From Deltaproteobacteria bacterium (GTDB lineage: Bacteria; Desulfobacterota; Desulfobulbia; Desulfobulbales; Desulfocapsaceae), in contig PDQQ01000002.1 in NCBI GenBank assembly GCA_002747825.1, positions 1 through 35,394 of the forward strand: a stretch of DNA of 35,394 nucleotides, given 5' to 3'. This document shows positions 8,398-16,713 of the stretch, in pieces; position 1 is the stretch's first letter; each line of letters begins with the position of its first letter. The notes under the pieces were generated by a model. The model saw nothing but the letters and a program-made list of their open reading frames with translations. It was not told the origin of the DNA and did no database searches. The position numbers and the translations under genes are program-made.

Positions 8398-10770
8398 TCA
8401 GATTTGGTCGTTTGAACCAGGCTGGACAGCTGTGTCGTGTTGCCGTTTCCGCTCGGTATATTCCTGATCTTGGCGCAAAAGAGGGCTCAGCCCGCGCGCA
8501 ATATGTGCGGCAATACTTCTGAGTTCCACGAGGGTATATCGGTGAGCGTTTTCTTCGATCTTCCCGGACAATTCAGCCAGCTCCTCAAGATCTATGTTAT
8601 AGAGTGAGCCTTTCATTTTATGGGCATGGAGACCGATATCATTTCGGTTTTCCTCGACGATCGCTCCGTTGAGTTGTTCAAGGTTCTCCTGCAGGGCATC
8701 AAGAAAGGCAATGAGAACGTTTTTCGAACTTTCTTCGTCGAGGGCAAAATTTGTCAGCAGATGTTGTCGGCATTTTTCATACAGCCGGCCTTTTGAGTGG
8801 CGCGAAGGTCTGCTAAAAATTCGTGCTTCTGCACCACCACCTTCGTGGTTGCCTGTTGGGCTGTTTTCTAGAACCGCCAGCAGCGTCGTCTTGTTGTAGG
8901 GTTTTCCCAGAAAATTATCGATCCCGGCGTCGCGGTAGCGCTCCTTGTCGCTGAGCATGGTATTGGCGGTCATGGCAACGATATAGAGATGCTTTCCGTG
9001 CAGGTGTTCTGCCAGTTTCTCTTCAATGGGGCTGTATTTATGCGACTCTTTCATCCCGTTTTTTTCCAGCTTTCGTATGCATCTTGTTGTTGCCAGTCCA
9101 TCAAGCACAGGCATCTGAACATCCATCAAAACGACATCGAAGCTTTTGCCATTGCCGAGTATCTCAAGGGCCTCCAGGCCATGTTCGGCAACGGTCACAG
9201 TATGTCCTGCAGACCTGAGGATGGCAGAGGCAAGTTCCTGGTTGCCTCTGTCATCTTCCACCAGGAGCACGTTCAGGCTCCCGCAGGAGAGCCGCTCTTC
9301 CTGAGCTCCTTCAAGATGTTGCTGTTTTTCGGCAGGGGCCTGTGGCAGAAGAATGGAAAAGGAGAAGGTACTCCCAAGTCCCGGGATGCTTTGCACGGTC
9401 AGCGAGCCGCCCATCAGCTGAACCAGCTGATTGCAGATAGCCAACCCCAGCCCCGTTCCGCCAAAATGTCTGGCGGTTGCTGTTTCTGCCTGTACGAAAC
9501 TGTCAAAAATGTTTTTTATTCTATCCTGTTGAATACCAATTCCCGAATCCTTTACCCGAAAGGTGACCAGATATTGTCCGACGGATTGTTCTTGTATCTC
9601 AGTCAATAGTTCGACCTTGCCCTCGCGGGTGAATTTAATCGCGTTGTCTCCCAGATTGCAGAGGACCTGATGGAGACGCAGTTGGTCGCCTATGAACAAA
9701 TCTGGTACCGTGTTTCGCTGGATAGAGAACGCAATGCCTTTTTTTTCTGCCAGAAACGAGAGGTTGTTATCAATGCTGTCAAGAAGCCTGGCAAGAGAAA
9801 AGGGCTTTTTTTCGATGATGAGTTTTCCTGCCTCGGTCTTTGAATGGTCAAGCAGGTTGTTGACAAGGCAGAGAAGATTTGTCGCCGAGCTTTTAATTCT
9901 TTTCAGAAAGTTACTCTGTTCCCAGCCAAGACCGGATTCGAGGACCAGGTCACTCATTCCTATTATGACATTGAGCGGTGTGCGAACTTCATGGCTTATG
10001 CAGGCAAGGAGGTCTCCTTTTGCCTTGCTCATTTTCTCAGCCTCTTCTCTCGCCTTTTTCAGTTCGCTGATATCCTCTTTTGCGGCAATGAAATGAGTTA
10101 TATTACCGCCCTCGTTTTTCAGTGGGACGACGGTGATTTCCTCTTCGTAGGTCTCTTGGTTTTTTTTCTTGTTGATAAGATGCCCCCGCCACTTTTTTCC
10201 TCGTGTGATGGCATCCCACATCTCAGAATAGATATGAGGCGGCGTACGACCCGATTTCAGTATCGAGGGCTTTTTACCAATGACCTCACTGGAGGAGTAG
10301 CCGGTAATTTTGCTGAAGGTGGAGTTAACGTATACGATGGTGCCGAGGGTATCGGTGATGACAACGGCATTCGAACTCTGATCAACGGCAAGGGACATCT
10401 GGCGCAGTCTGACCTCGGCATCTCTCAGCCTGCTCACATCCTCCATTGTCCATACCGTTGCCAACAGTCCGTCTTCTTGAGCGAAGGTCTTGGTTTTGAT
10501 GGTCACCCAGAGACGCTCCCCATCCTTTCTCTTGAGATAAAAGGTTTGTTTGGAGGCGTCGAGAAGCTGGTCGCTGCCACCAGCGAAGATCTTTTTCCTG
10601 AATTCATTGGATTGAAGACCCTCCACCTCTTTGCGACGGTATCCAAGAAGCCGCTCGACGGCCCTGTTCAGACGAACAATGGTGCCGCTTCTTTCGAAAA
10701 CGATACCGACAGAGGCATTTTCGAAGATACAGAGCAACTCAGCAAGGCTCTCCTGCGAAGTAGAAGCCAT
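8398..10770 (-). CDS. Hybrid sensor histidine kinase (PAS-PAS-HisKA-HATPase-REC-Hpt)
   Basis: The product has about 790 residues if started at ATG 10770; an in-frame GTG at 10875 and ATG 10779 are alternatives. AAGG lies nine bases before 10770. Domains in order are a PAS domain (about 10-110), a second PAS/PAC domain (about 125-240) and a dimerisation/phosphoacceptor domain with H260 in CISHEVRTPLN. The ATPase domain follows, with N-box N376, G1 DSGIGI and G2 GTGLGL. A receiver has D550 in VVLMDVQMPVLDG, and a C-terminal Hpt domain has H717 in AHKMKGS. No transmembrane segment is evident, so it should be a cytoplasmic sensor. A full His-Asp-His relay is present in one chain, leaving the final Asp to a separate regulator such as the REC-PAS protein encoded 135 bases downstream. 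The signal is unknown; PAS domains often sense redox or ligands. Confidence 0.92.
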   Translation of the reverse strand: MASTSQESLAELLCIFENASVGIVFERSGTIVRLNRAVERLLGYRRKEVEGLQSNEFRKKIFAGGSDQLLDASKQTFYLKRKDGERLWVTIKTKTFAQEDGLLATVWTMEDVSRLRDAEVRLRQMSLAVDQSSNAVVITDTLGTIVYVNSTFSKITGYSSSEVIGKKPSILKSGRTPPHIYSEMWDAITRGKKWRGHLINKKKNQETYEEEITVVPLKNEGGNITHFIAAKEDISELKKAREEAEKMSKAKGDLLACISHEVRTPLNVIIGMSDLVLESGLGWEQSNFLKRIKSSATNLLCLVNNLLDHSKTEAGKLIIEKKPFSLARLLDSIDNNLSFLAEKKGIAFSIQRNTVPDLFIGDQLRLHQVLCNLGDNAIKFTREGKVELLTEIQEQSVGQYLVTFRVKDSGIGIQQDRIKNIFDSFVQAETATARHFGGTGLGLAICNQLVQLMGGSLTVQSIPGLGSTFSFSILLPQAPAEKQQHLEGAQEERLSCGSLNVLLVEDDRGNQELASAILRSAGHTVTVAEHGLEALEILGNGKSFDVVLMDVQMPVLDGLATTRCIRKLEKNGMKESHKYSPIEEKLAEHLHGKHLYIVAMTANTMLSDKERYRDAGIDNFLGKPYNKTTLLAVLENSPTGNHEGGGAEARIFSRPSRHSKGRLYEKCRQHLLTNFALDEESSKNVLIAFLDALQENLEQLNGAIVEENRNDIGLHAHKMKGSLYNIDLEELAELSGKIEENAHRYTLVELRSIAAHIARGLSPLLRQDQEYTERKRQHDTAVQPGSNDQI

Positions 10771-10996
10771 GGTCTTCATCCTTATCTGAGTATCCAGGCT
10801 ACCGGTAATAGAGGCACTATTCTCTGAATACTGATTTCTGACCGTCAAACCTTGCCACCCTTTGGTGAATGTCACTTTTTTGATGGCATACGAGCACTTC
10901 GTCTGCTATTCTCAGGCCGTATAAAAAACGGGGCCTCAAAAGTTTTCTTACTGGTTAACAGTATGAAGATTTTACCTTTTTTATGGCCTTTTTGTC

Positions 10997-11042
10997 AACC
11001 ACCTGCAAAACGCATCTCTCGGGGAGCAGGTTTTTGTGGTTT
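10997..11042 (+). promoter_or_regulatory. Imperfect hairpin in the leader of the DUF2058 gene
   Basis: AACCACCTGC (10997-11006) pairs with GCAGG...GTGGTT (11026-11042) across a short T bulge. It lies in the 330-base gap between the divergent kinase gene and the DUF2058 start. It could be an RNA leader structure. No function can be assigned from sequence. Confidence 0.25.
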
Positions 11043-11100
11043 TCCCAAAGAAAAAGATTTTACAACCGCCCCCGCAAATTCAGACATAGAGGATATCGGT

Positions 11101-11649
11101 ATGGGAAAGTCCTTTCAGGAACAGCTGCTGGAGCTTGGACTTGTTGACAAAAAAAAGATGAATGCGGCAAAAAAACAGCAGCACCAAAAAAAGAAGGCGA
11201 AAACCTCAAGGCAGGGACATGGGGATACAGTCGAAGCAAACCGACAGCTGGTCAGGGAGGCGGAAGAAAAGAAGAAGGCACGTGTCCGTCAGCTGAACAG
11301 GGAGAGGGATGCAAAGCTGCGGAAACGTGCCGATCTTGCCCAAATTAAACAACTGGTCGAACAAAACAGAATCGACAAAGACGAAGATGGAATTGCCTAT
11401 CGGTTCAAGGTTGCAGGCAAGATACAGCGGATCTTTGTGAGCTGCGACACTGCCGATAAACTCAGCGATGGGCGCTTGGGTATCGTTCTATTGGCCGACA
11501 GCGTCGAGGTGGTGCCACGGGCCATTGTCGAGAAGATCAGGCGTATAGACGGTGCGGTTACTGTTATTGTCAACGAAAACAAGGACGAGAATTCCGATCC
11601 CGATGACCCTTATGCAAAATACAAGATTCCCGATGATCTCATCTGGTAG
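11101..11649 (+). CDS. DUF2058 (YaiL-like) nucleoid/polynucleotide-associated protein
   Basis: This 182-residue basic protein opens with MGKSFQEQLLELGLVDKKK, the signature start of the DUF2058/YaiL family. A very Lys/Arg-rich coiled-coil segment follows (about 15-85), and a C-terminal domain ends in DDPYAKYKIPDDLIW. YaiL-like proteins are called nucleoprotein or polynucleotide-associated, but their molecular role is not established. The open frame runs back to 10852; ATG 11101 is preferred because the family signature starts there and a GAGG site lies 9 bases upstream. The stop at 11649 is only 3 bases from the end of the convergent exported-protein gene, so these 3' ends abut. The family is best known from Gammaproteobacteria. 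Confidence 0.85.
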   Translation: MGKSFQEQLLELGLVDKKKMNAAKKQQHQKKKAKTSRQGHGDTVEANRQLVREAEEKKKARVRQLNRERDAKLRKRADLAQIKQLVEQNRIDKDEDGIAYRFKVAGKIQRIFVSCDTADKLSDGRLGIVLLADSVEVVPRAIVEKIRRIDGAVTVIVNENKDENSDPDDPYAKYKIPDDLIW

Positions 11650-11652
11650 TCT

Positions 11653-12264
11653 TTATCTTACCGTGATAACCGGCTGAAGAGATATCTGCAGCCCCCCCGT
11701 TTTGGTCTTGATATTGAGAACTTTTGTGTTGACCATAATCGTCTTGCCGGTGGTTTTGGCCATAAATGGCTGAATTTTTTCCAGTTGAACAGGAAACTCC
11801 TGCCCATTGAGCAGCGCGATCAGGGCCTGGCCTGTTTCGGCATTGCCGGCGTTGCCGCTCTGGTAGACATTCTGCACCAGTGGTCGAATATAGAGGATCT
11901 GTTTTGTGGGGTCAAAACGAAGTTGAGCCTTGGTGCTGAAGTCAAGGTCCAGAGAGCCGACGTTAAGGCGGATCTGGTGGCCTCCAATCTCGGAAAGAAT
12001 GGCCATATTTCTTCCATGGAGACGAAGTCTGCATGAGAGATGGTTGCCGGCAAAACGCAGGTTACTGATGTTAACGACCCTTATCCTGCCTTCTACGCCA
12101 CTGGGGGCGGTCTTTATCTCAAGGGGCATGGCTTTTTTTGCGGCTTTTTCTATCAGAGCCTGTGGTATAAAGAGGCTTATCGACTCTTGGGCAATGACGC
12201 CTGCAGGCGCGAAAGACAGCAGGAGGGTAAGGCCCAGAGAGGCAAGGATTCTGTGGAGGGACAT
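11653..12264 (-). CDS. Exported protein of unknown function
   Basis: The 203-residue product has a clear Sec signal peptide (positively charged start, hydrophobic LASLGLTLLLSFAPAGVIA, likely cut after AQ or just before). The remainder is mostly predicted beta strand with alternating hydrophobic residues. It ends in repeated strand-like segments (TIMVNTKVLNIKTKTGGLQISLQPVITV), which recalls LEA14/DUF1439-type periplasmic domains. I do not recognise a defined family. A good ribosome site (AAGGAG, 5 bases before ATG 12264) is present. It starts 18 bases after the end of the DUF457-type membrane protein gene, so the two are probably one transcript and could work together at the envelope. Confidence 0.65.
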   Translation of the reverse strand: MSLHRILASLGLTLLLSFAPAGVIAQESISLFIPQALIEKAAKKAMPLEIKTAPSGVEGRIRVVNISNLRFAGNHLSCRLRLHGRNMAILSEIGGHQIRLNVGSLDLDFSTKAQLRFDPTKQILYIRPLVQNVYQSGNAGNAETGQALIALLNGQEFPVQLEKIQPFMAKTTGKTIMVNTKVLNIKTKTGGLQISLQPVITVR

Positions 12265-12282
12265 GGTGACTCCTTTTGACGA

Positions 12283-13176
12283 TTAGGTTTGTTTGTAAGG
12301 CCGCTTTTTTTTCGATAATACGATCTGCAAGAGCAATACGCAAGCCATAAGAAGACCAACTATCGATGCGTAATCCCGATAATTTCCAGACCTGCGCCAG
12401 GAGGTGCAGGCGATGGTGCCGCTGTCGGTGAATACCCCGGCAATTGAGACCCTCCCCGATCTCTGAGGACGTTTCCCGGTCAGTCGGAAGCTCTCTCCGC
12501 TGTATATTTTTACCTGCTGTCTTTCCGAAGAATAGCGGACCCTGTCCAGTTGTATCGTCTTCCCGGGACGTTCTGTTTTGTTTCTCAAGGTGGCGATGTA
12601 GTAGACGTCCGCCGCTTCAAGATCCGGCATAAAGATCAGGGGTGCCAGCAGATAGACCAGGGCAAAGAGGAGAACGGCGGCTCTTTTGACGGCATTTTGC
12701 GAAAGAACGATGCCCTGATCTGCGATCATCCGCCAATACCGGAGGAGATAGACAGCGCCTCCAACCGTCAGCAGAACCGTACCTGGATGCTCGGGCCAGA
12801 AAAGCTTGAAGCTGCAAAATTTCCAGTCGATGGGCGCGATGATATGAACCCCGTTTCCCCACTTGATCTGCAAGGCATCAAGCAGCAAATGTAACAGGCA
12901 GTTTATAGATAAAATCAGAAAGATCTTTGCTGAGTGGGCACAACCGAGGGCAATACAGGCGGAGAGGATCAGACAAAAGAGCAGAGATGCCTGGACCGTG
13001 CAGTAGAGCCTTGTGTCGTAGGGATTGACACTGTGGCTGAAAAGAAGAATTTTCAGCTCTATCCACGGGAGATCTGGCAGAATACAGGCGACAATAACCC
13101 AGAACAGATCCTGTTTCTTGAGGATGATCCCGTTTATCGGAGCCTGGATGCCTATATGGCAGAGGGTATTTGGCAT
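12283..13176 (-). CDS. Membrane-bound metal-dependent hydrolase-like protein (DUF457/YdjM type)
   Basis: The 297-residue integral membrane protein has about five hydrophobic segments. Features typical of the YdjM/DUF457 group are the N-terminal MPNTLCHIG with an early His, the CILPDLPW motif, and the NCLLHLLLDALQIKWGNG motif near residue 100, followed by HIIAPIDW. The His/Asp positions are thought to bind a metal, but the reaction is not known for most members. A soluble segment of about 75 residues before the last membrane helix, rich in Arg and Ser, is unusual and may face the periplasm. AAGGA lies 8 bases before ATG 13176. The upstream region is shared with the divergent helicase gene at 13287. 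Confidence 0.7.
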   Translation of the reverse strand: MPNTLCHIGIQAPINGIILKKQDLFWVIVACILPDLPWIELKILLFSHSVNPYDTRLYCTVQASLLFCLILSACIALGCAHSAKIFLILSINCLLHLLLDALQIKWGNGVHIIAPIDWKFCSFKLFWPEHPGTVLLTVGGAVYLLRYWRMIADQGIVLSQNAVKRAAVLLFALVYLLAPLIFMPDLEAADVYYIATLRNKTERPGKTIQLDRVRYSSERQQVKIYSGESFRLTGKRPQRSGRVSIAGVFTDSGTIACTSWRRSGNYRDYASIVGLLMACVLLLQIVLSKKKRPYKQT

Positions 13177-13286
13177 CGTTTCAGTCCTTGTCTGGCTTGC
13201 TTAAACGCTCAGGAATATGTACCTTGTTTCTGCAGGAAAGAAAAGCCCCTTGAACCTGTTGCCCCCTTTTCAGCCAAGGATTGGAT

Positions 13287-14648
13287 ATGTCTGAAGATAG
13301 ACCCACGATGACAGTAGCCGCCCAGTGTCTGCTCACCGGGATTACCCTTCCGCTTGAACGCGAGATAAAGCGGCAGCTGACCATTGATAACCCGCAATAC
13401 CGGGCAGCGAAAAAATATGGCCGCTGGATAGGCAAGGGGGTAAGGCCTGAGCTCAAATATTATCAGCCGGTGCCAGGGGGGCTGCGCTTTCCAAGGGGGT
13501 TTGCCAATCAGGCGGTATTACTCTGTCGGGAGATGCTGGGCTGTGACCCTCGTATTGTCGACCAAAGAAGATTGGCTCAGGAGATAGAGATCTGTTTCAG
13601 AGGCAGTTTGCGCAACTACCAGCAAGAGGCGGTGGACAAGGCCCTGAGCCGCTCCTTTGGCGTGATAGAGGCCGGTACGGGCAGCGGCAAGACGGTGATG
13701 GCCTTGGCGCTCGTTGCTGCCAGGCGTCAGCCATCTCTGGTGATTGTCCATACCAAGGAACTCCTCTATCAATGGCAGGCCCGTGTGCAGGAATTCCTCG
13801 GGGTCGAGCCGGCTTTGATCGGAGATGGCAGATTTGCTCTGGCTGCTGTAACCATTGCCATTGTCAATACCGCGCGTAAGCGGCTGCAGGAGCTGGTTCC
13901 CCATTTTGGACAGTTGATCGTTGATGAATGTCACCGGGTTCCTGCGAATCTGTTTACCGATGTTGTTTCCAGCTTTGACTGCCATTATCTGCTCGGACTG
14001 TCTGCGACCGCCTTTCGCAGTGATAACGAGCTGACCAAACTCATCTACTTTTATATGGGTGATAGAATTCACAGGGTGGATAAGCGGAAGCTGGTTGCGA
14101 CCGGCGCTATACTGGCACCTGAAATTATTCGTTCAAATACCTGCTTCACCTATCGTTACCGGGGTGATTACCAGGCTCTTATCAAGGCGCTGGTTACCCA
14201 TGAGGGCAGAAATCAGCAGATCATTGATGATATTGTCATGATGGCCCGGGAACCGGACTGCGGCACCATTCTGGTAGTGTCCGATCGGGTAAGCCATTGC
14301 CAGTTGTTTGCCGACAAACTGCAGGCACGAGGTCTGCGGGTTGCCCTGTTGACGGGCAAGGTTGCCCCCGAGCTGCGGGCAGCCATTGTTGATGAGGTTC
14401 AAACCGGCAAGGTGGATGTACTGGCAGCCACCTTACAGCTTATTTCTGAAGGCTTTGATTGCTCGGGACTCTCCACACTCTTTCTGACCACCCCCATCAG
14501 TTTTGAGGGGCGTCTGCTGCAGGTTATTGGCCGGATTATGCGACCCGCCGAGAATAAACGGGCGCGGGTCTTTGACTATGTGGATCAAAATATCCCTACC
14601 CTGGTACGTTCGGCCCGTGCCAGGGCCCTGGTGTTGTCAGATTTGTAA
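13287..14648 (+). CDS. Superfamily 2 DNA/RNA helicase (XPB/DEAD-like)
   Basis: This 453-residue helicase has Walker A AGTGSGKT (129-136), a DECH box (213-216), motif III SAT (239-241) and a C-terminal RecA-like domain with the motif V/VI region ISEGFDCSGLSTLF and QVIGRIMRP. The N-terminal 100 residues hold a small extra domain with a helical LRNYQQEAVDKAL Q-like motif just before Walker A, as in XPB-type and phage-type restriction-like helicases. It unwinds or translocates on duplex nucleic acid using ATP. TTG at 13281 is in frame, but ATG 13287 has AAGGA six bases upstream and is preferred. It is a single gene, convergent with the agmatinase gene five bases away. Its cellular substrate is not evident. 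Confidence 0.88.
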   Translation: MSEDRPTMTVAAQCLLTGITLPLEREIKRQLTIDNPQYRAAKKYGRWIGKGVRPELKYYQPVPGGLRFPRGFANQAVLLCREMLGCDPRIVDQRRLAQEIEICFRGSLRNYQQEAVDKALSRSFGVIEAGTGSGKTVMALALVAARRQPSLVIVHTKELLYQWQARVQEFLGVEPALIGDGRFALAAVTIAIVNTARKRLQELVPHFGQLIVDECHRVPANLFTDVVSSFDCHYLLGLSATAFRSDNELTKLIYFYMGDRIHRVDKRKLVATGAILAPEIIRSNTCFTYRYRGDYQALIKALVTHEGRNQQIIDDIVMMAREPDCGTILVVSDRVSHCQLFADKLQARGLRVALLTGKVAPELRAAIVDEVQTGKVDVLAATLQLISEGFDCSGLSTLFLTTPISFEGRLLQVIGRIMRPAENKRARVFDYVDQNIPTLVRSARARALVLSDL

Positions 14649-14653
14649 GACAG

Positions 14654-15535
14654 TTATCTCTGTTGCGGGCTTCTGCTTTTTACCAGAGAGGCCATCATGC
14701 TGTAGGTGAGTTGGGCCGCAAGAAAAGATGAGGCGTGCAACTGTTCGATCGGGGCAAGCTCGACCACATCAAAGCCGAGACACAGGCGGCTGTCCATAAT
14801 CTGTTCGATAAGCCATAACGCCTGATACCAGTTGAGACCACCCGGAACTGGTGTACCGGTGGCAGGGAGGAGCGAGCAGTCAAAGGCATCCAGATCAAAG
14901 CTGATATAGACCTTTTCCGGAAAGTTTTCGGGGAGTATAAGGTTGGGCCCCTGTCTCCAGATGGTCTCGCTGTCAAGAAAACCAATCCCCTGTTTTTTCC
15001 TGTACTCGCTTTCTTCCAGACTATAGTTTCTGGTACCTATTTGAAATATGGGCAGAGATGCCTCATGCACGCGGCGCATCACACAGGCATGGCTGTATTT
15101 TGAGCCTTGATAGCTGTTGCGCAGGTCGGCGTGGGCATCAAACTGGATGACCCCAAAGTCTTGCGTCTGGCGGTAAAGGGCCTGTATCGCCCCGAGTGAG
15201 ACGGTATGTTCGCCGCCGAGCAGTACGGGGATTGCCCCGGCCTCAAGACTTGCCGATACCACATTTTCGATGCGGGTAACGACCATCTCCGGGCTGCCGC
15301 TACAGTCCACGGGCGGGGCGGTATATATACCTTCATCGGCCGGAACAACTCCGCCGGCAAGTGTTTCAAGCTGGCAGGAGGCCGTCAGTATTGCCTCTGG
15401 GCCGGCGGCGGTACCAGTCCCGTAGGATACGGATTGTTCCAGAGGCACCGGAATCACATGGAAAAGAGCCTCAGAGGCCTTGGCCGGGGGGACATCATCC
15501 CCGTGGAAACAGAAATGTTGTGCAGGCTTTTTCAT
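14654..15535 (-). CDS. speB: Agmatinase (arginase/ureohydrolase family)
   Basis: This 293-residue ureohydrolase should convert agmatine to putrescine and urea. All the manganese ligands are visible: H110 (GGEHTVSLG), D133, H135 and D137 (FDAHADLR), D214 and D216 (SFDLDAFD). The SYGTGTAAGPEAIL segment near residue 37 and the GTPVPGGL loop at about 228 are also family marks. The neighbouring arginine decarboxylase gene points to agmatine rather than arginine as substrate. Its ATG overlaps the TGA of the upstream decarboxylase gene by four bases (ATGA), so the two are translationally coupled. It is the last gene of the polyamine cluster. Formiminoglutamase or guanidinobutyrase activity is less likely given the context. 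Confidence 0.9.
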   Translation of the reverse strand: MKKPAQHFCFHGDDVPPAKASEALFHVIPVPLEQSVSYGTGTAAGPEAILTASCQLETLAGGVVPADEGIYTAPPVDCSGSPEMVVTRIENVVSASLEAGAIPVLLGGEHTVSLGAIQALYRQTQDFGVIQFDAHADLRNSYQGSKYSHACVMRRVHEASLPIFQIGTRNYSLEESEYRKKQGIGFLDSETIWRQGPNLILPENFPEKVYISFDLDAFDCSLLPATGTPVPGGLNWYQALWLIEQIMDSRLCLGFDVVELAPIEQLHASSFLAAQLTYSMMASLVKSRSPQQR

Positions 15536-16713
15536 GAAATTTTTCTCTTATAATCGGCATAACCAAAACTGCGTATCAGTCTGGGCGTTGGCCTTGTGTT
15601 GGAGAATGTATAGATGGATGGCAGCTCGACGCCGTTGAAACTTGTGTTTTTTACGAAAGAGTAGAGCGCCATATCGCCAAACACAAGCCTGTCACCACGA
15701 GCGAGAGGCCTGGGAAAGGAGTATGTGCCGAAATTGTCTCCGGCAAGACAGGAGATACCGCCAAGTTCGAAGGTATGGGGGAATTCTCCGGGAAGGCCGG
15801 CGCCGGCAATTTCCGGACGGTAGGGCATAGCCAGGATATCCGGCAGATGGGTCTCTGCCGAGGAATCAAGGATGGCCAGCGAGCGATGCTCGATAAGGTC
15901 AAGTACCGAGGTAACAAAAACGCCCGCATTCAGCACCACCGCCTCACCGGGTTCGAAAAAGACCTCGATATTGTTGTAACGAGCCTTGAAGTCTATGATG
16001 GTCTGGCAGAGCAGGTCGAGATCGTAGCCTTCTCTCGTGATATGGTGTCCACCGCCAAAATTGACCCATTTGAGCTTGTGGAGATAGGGGCCAAAACGTT
16101 TTTCAAAATGTGCCAGTACCCGTACCAGAACATCAGCACCCTGCTCGCAGAGAGCGTGAAAGTGCAGTCCTGAGATTTTCTGTATGTCAAAATCATCAAG
16201 AACCTCAGGATGGATACCGAACCTGGAACCGGGCAGGCAGGGGTTGTAGAGATCGTTTTCCACCTCCGAGTATCCGGGGTGTACCCTGAAGCCGATCTCT
16301 ATCTTCCTCGAACTTCGCTGGATTGCCGCCCTGTGCTGCCAAAATTGCTCCACTGAATTGAAAAGGATATAGTCGGAAAAACGGATCACTTTTTCCATCT
16401 GGGCACTGGAAAAGGCTGGAGAATAGGTATGGACCTGGCCCTGAAATTCCTCAAAGCCGAGCTGGGCCTCAATGGCACCGCTGGCGCAGACGCCCGGGAG
16501 ATAACGGCGGATAAGCGGGAAGAGGGCCGGAAGAGCAAAGGCCTTGAGAGCCAGAAGAATGTTGGCCCCGGTCCGCCTCTGTACCTCGTCGAGAAGCAGA
16601 CAGTTACGCTCTACCAGCTCCTCGCTGATCAGGTAGCAGGGTGTGGCAACCTGATCGGTGATGGCCGGGGGAAAATCTCTGAGAATCCTTGCGTTGGGGG
16701 CTTCTTTTGTCAT
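15532..16713 (-). CDS. nspC: Carboxynorspermidine/carboxyspermidine decarboxylase
   Basis: This 393-residue PLP-dependent decarboxylase belongs to the alanine-racemase-fold (fold III) group. The Schiff-base lysine is K57 in LLALKAFALP, followed by the YSPAFSS segment (about 115), HFHALCEQ (about 205), the phosphate-binding NFGGGHH (about 240) and FEPGEAVV. These match the CASDC/NspC family. It removes the carboxyl group of carboxyspermidine (or carboxynorspermidine) to give spermidine. Its start codon follows directly after the stop of the dehydrogenase gene, and its stop overlaps the agmatinase start, so the three genes form a tight operon. Together with the upstream arginine decarboxylase this makes a route from arginine to spermidine without S-adenosylmethionine. 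Confidence 0.92.
   Translation of the reverse strand: MTKEAPNARILRDFPPAITDQVATPCYLISEELVERNCLLLDEVQRRTGANILLALKAFALPALFPLIRRYLPGVCASGAIEAQLGFEEFQGQVHTYSPAFSSAQMEKVIRFSDYILFNSVEQFWQHRAAIQRSSRKIEIGFRVHPGYSEVENDLYNPCLPGSRFGIHPEVLDDFDIQKISGLHFHALCEQGADVLVRVLAHFEKRFGPYLHKLKWVNFGGGHHITREGYDLDLLCQTIIDFKARYNNIEVFFEPGEAVVLNAGVFVTSVLDLIEHRSLAILDSSAETHLPDILAMPYRPEIAGAGLPGEFPHTFELGGISCLAGDNFGTYSFPRPLARGDRLVFGDMALYSFVKNTSFNGVELPSIYTFSNTRPTPRLIRSFGYADYKRKIS

Noticed and set aside
9844..10827. Long plus-strand open frame of 327 codons
   Set aside because: It runs antisense to the histidine kinase, which shows all expected motifs; the frame has no recognisable domain and arises from kinase codon use.
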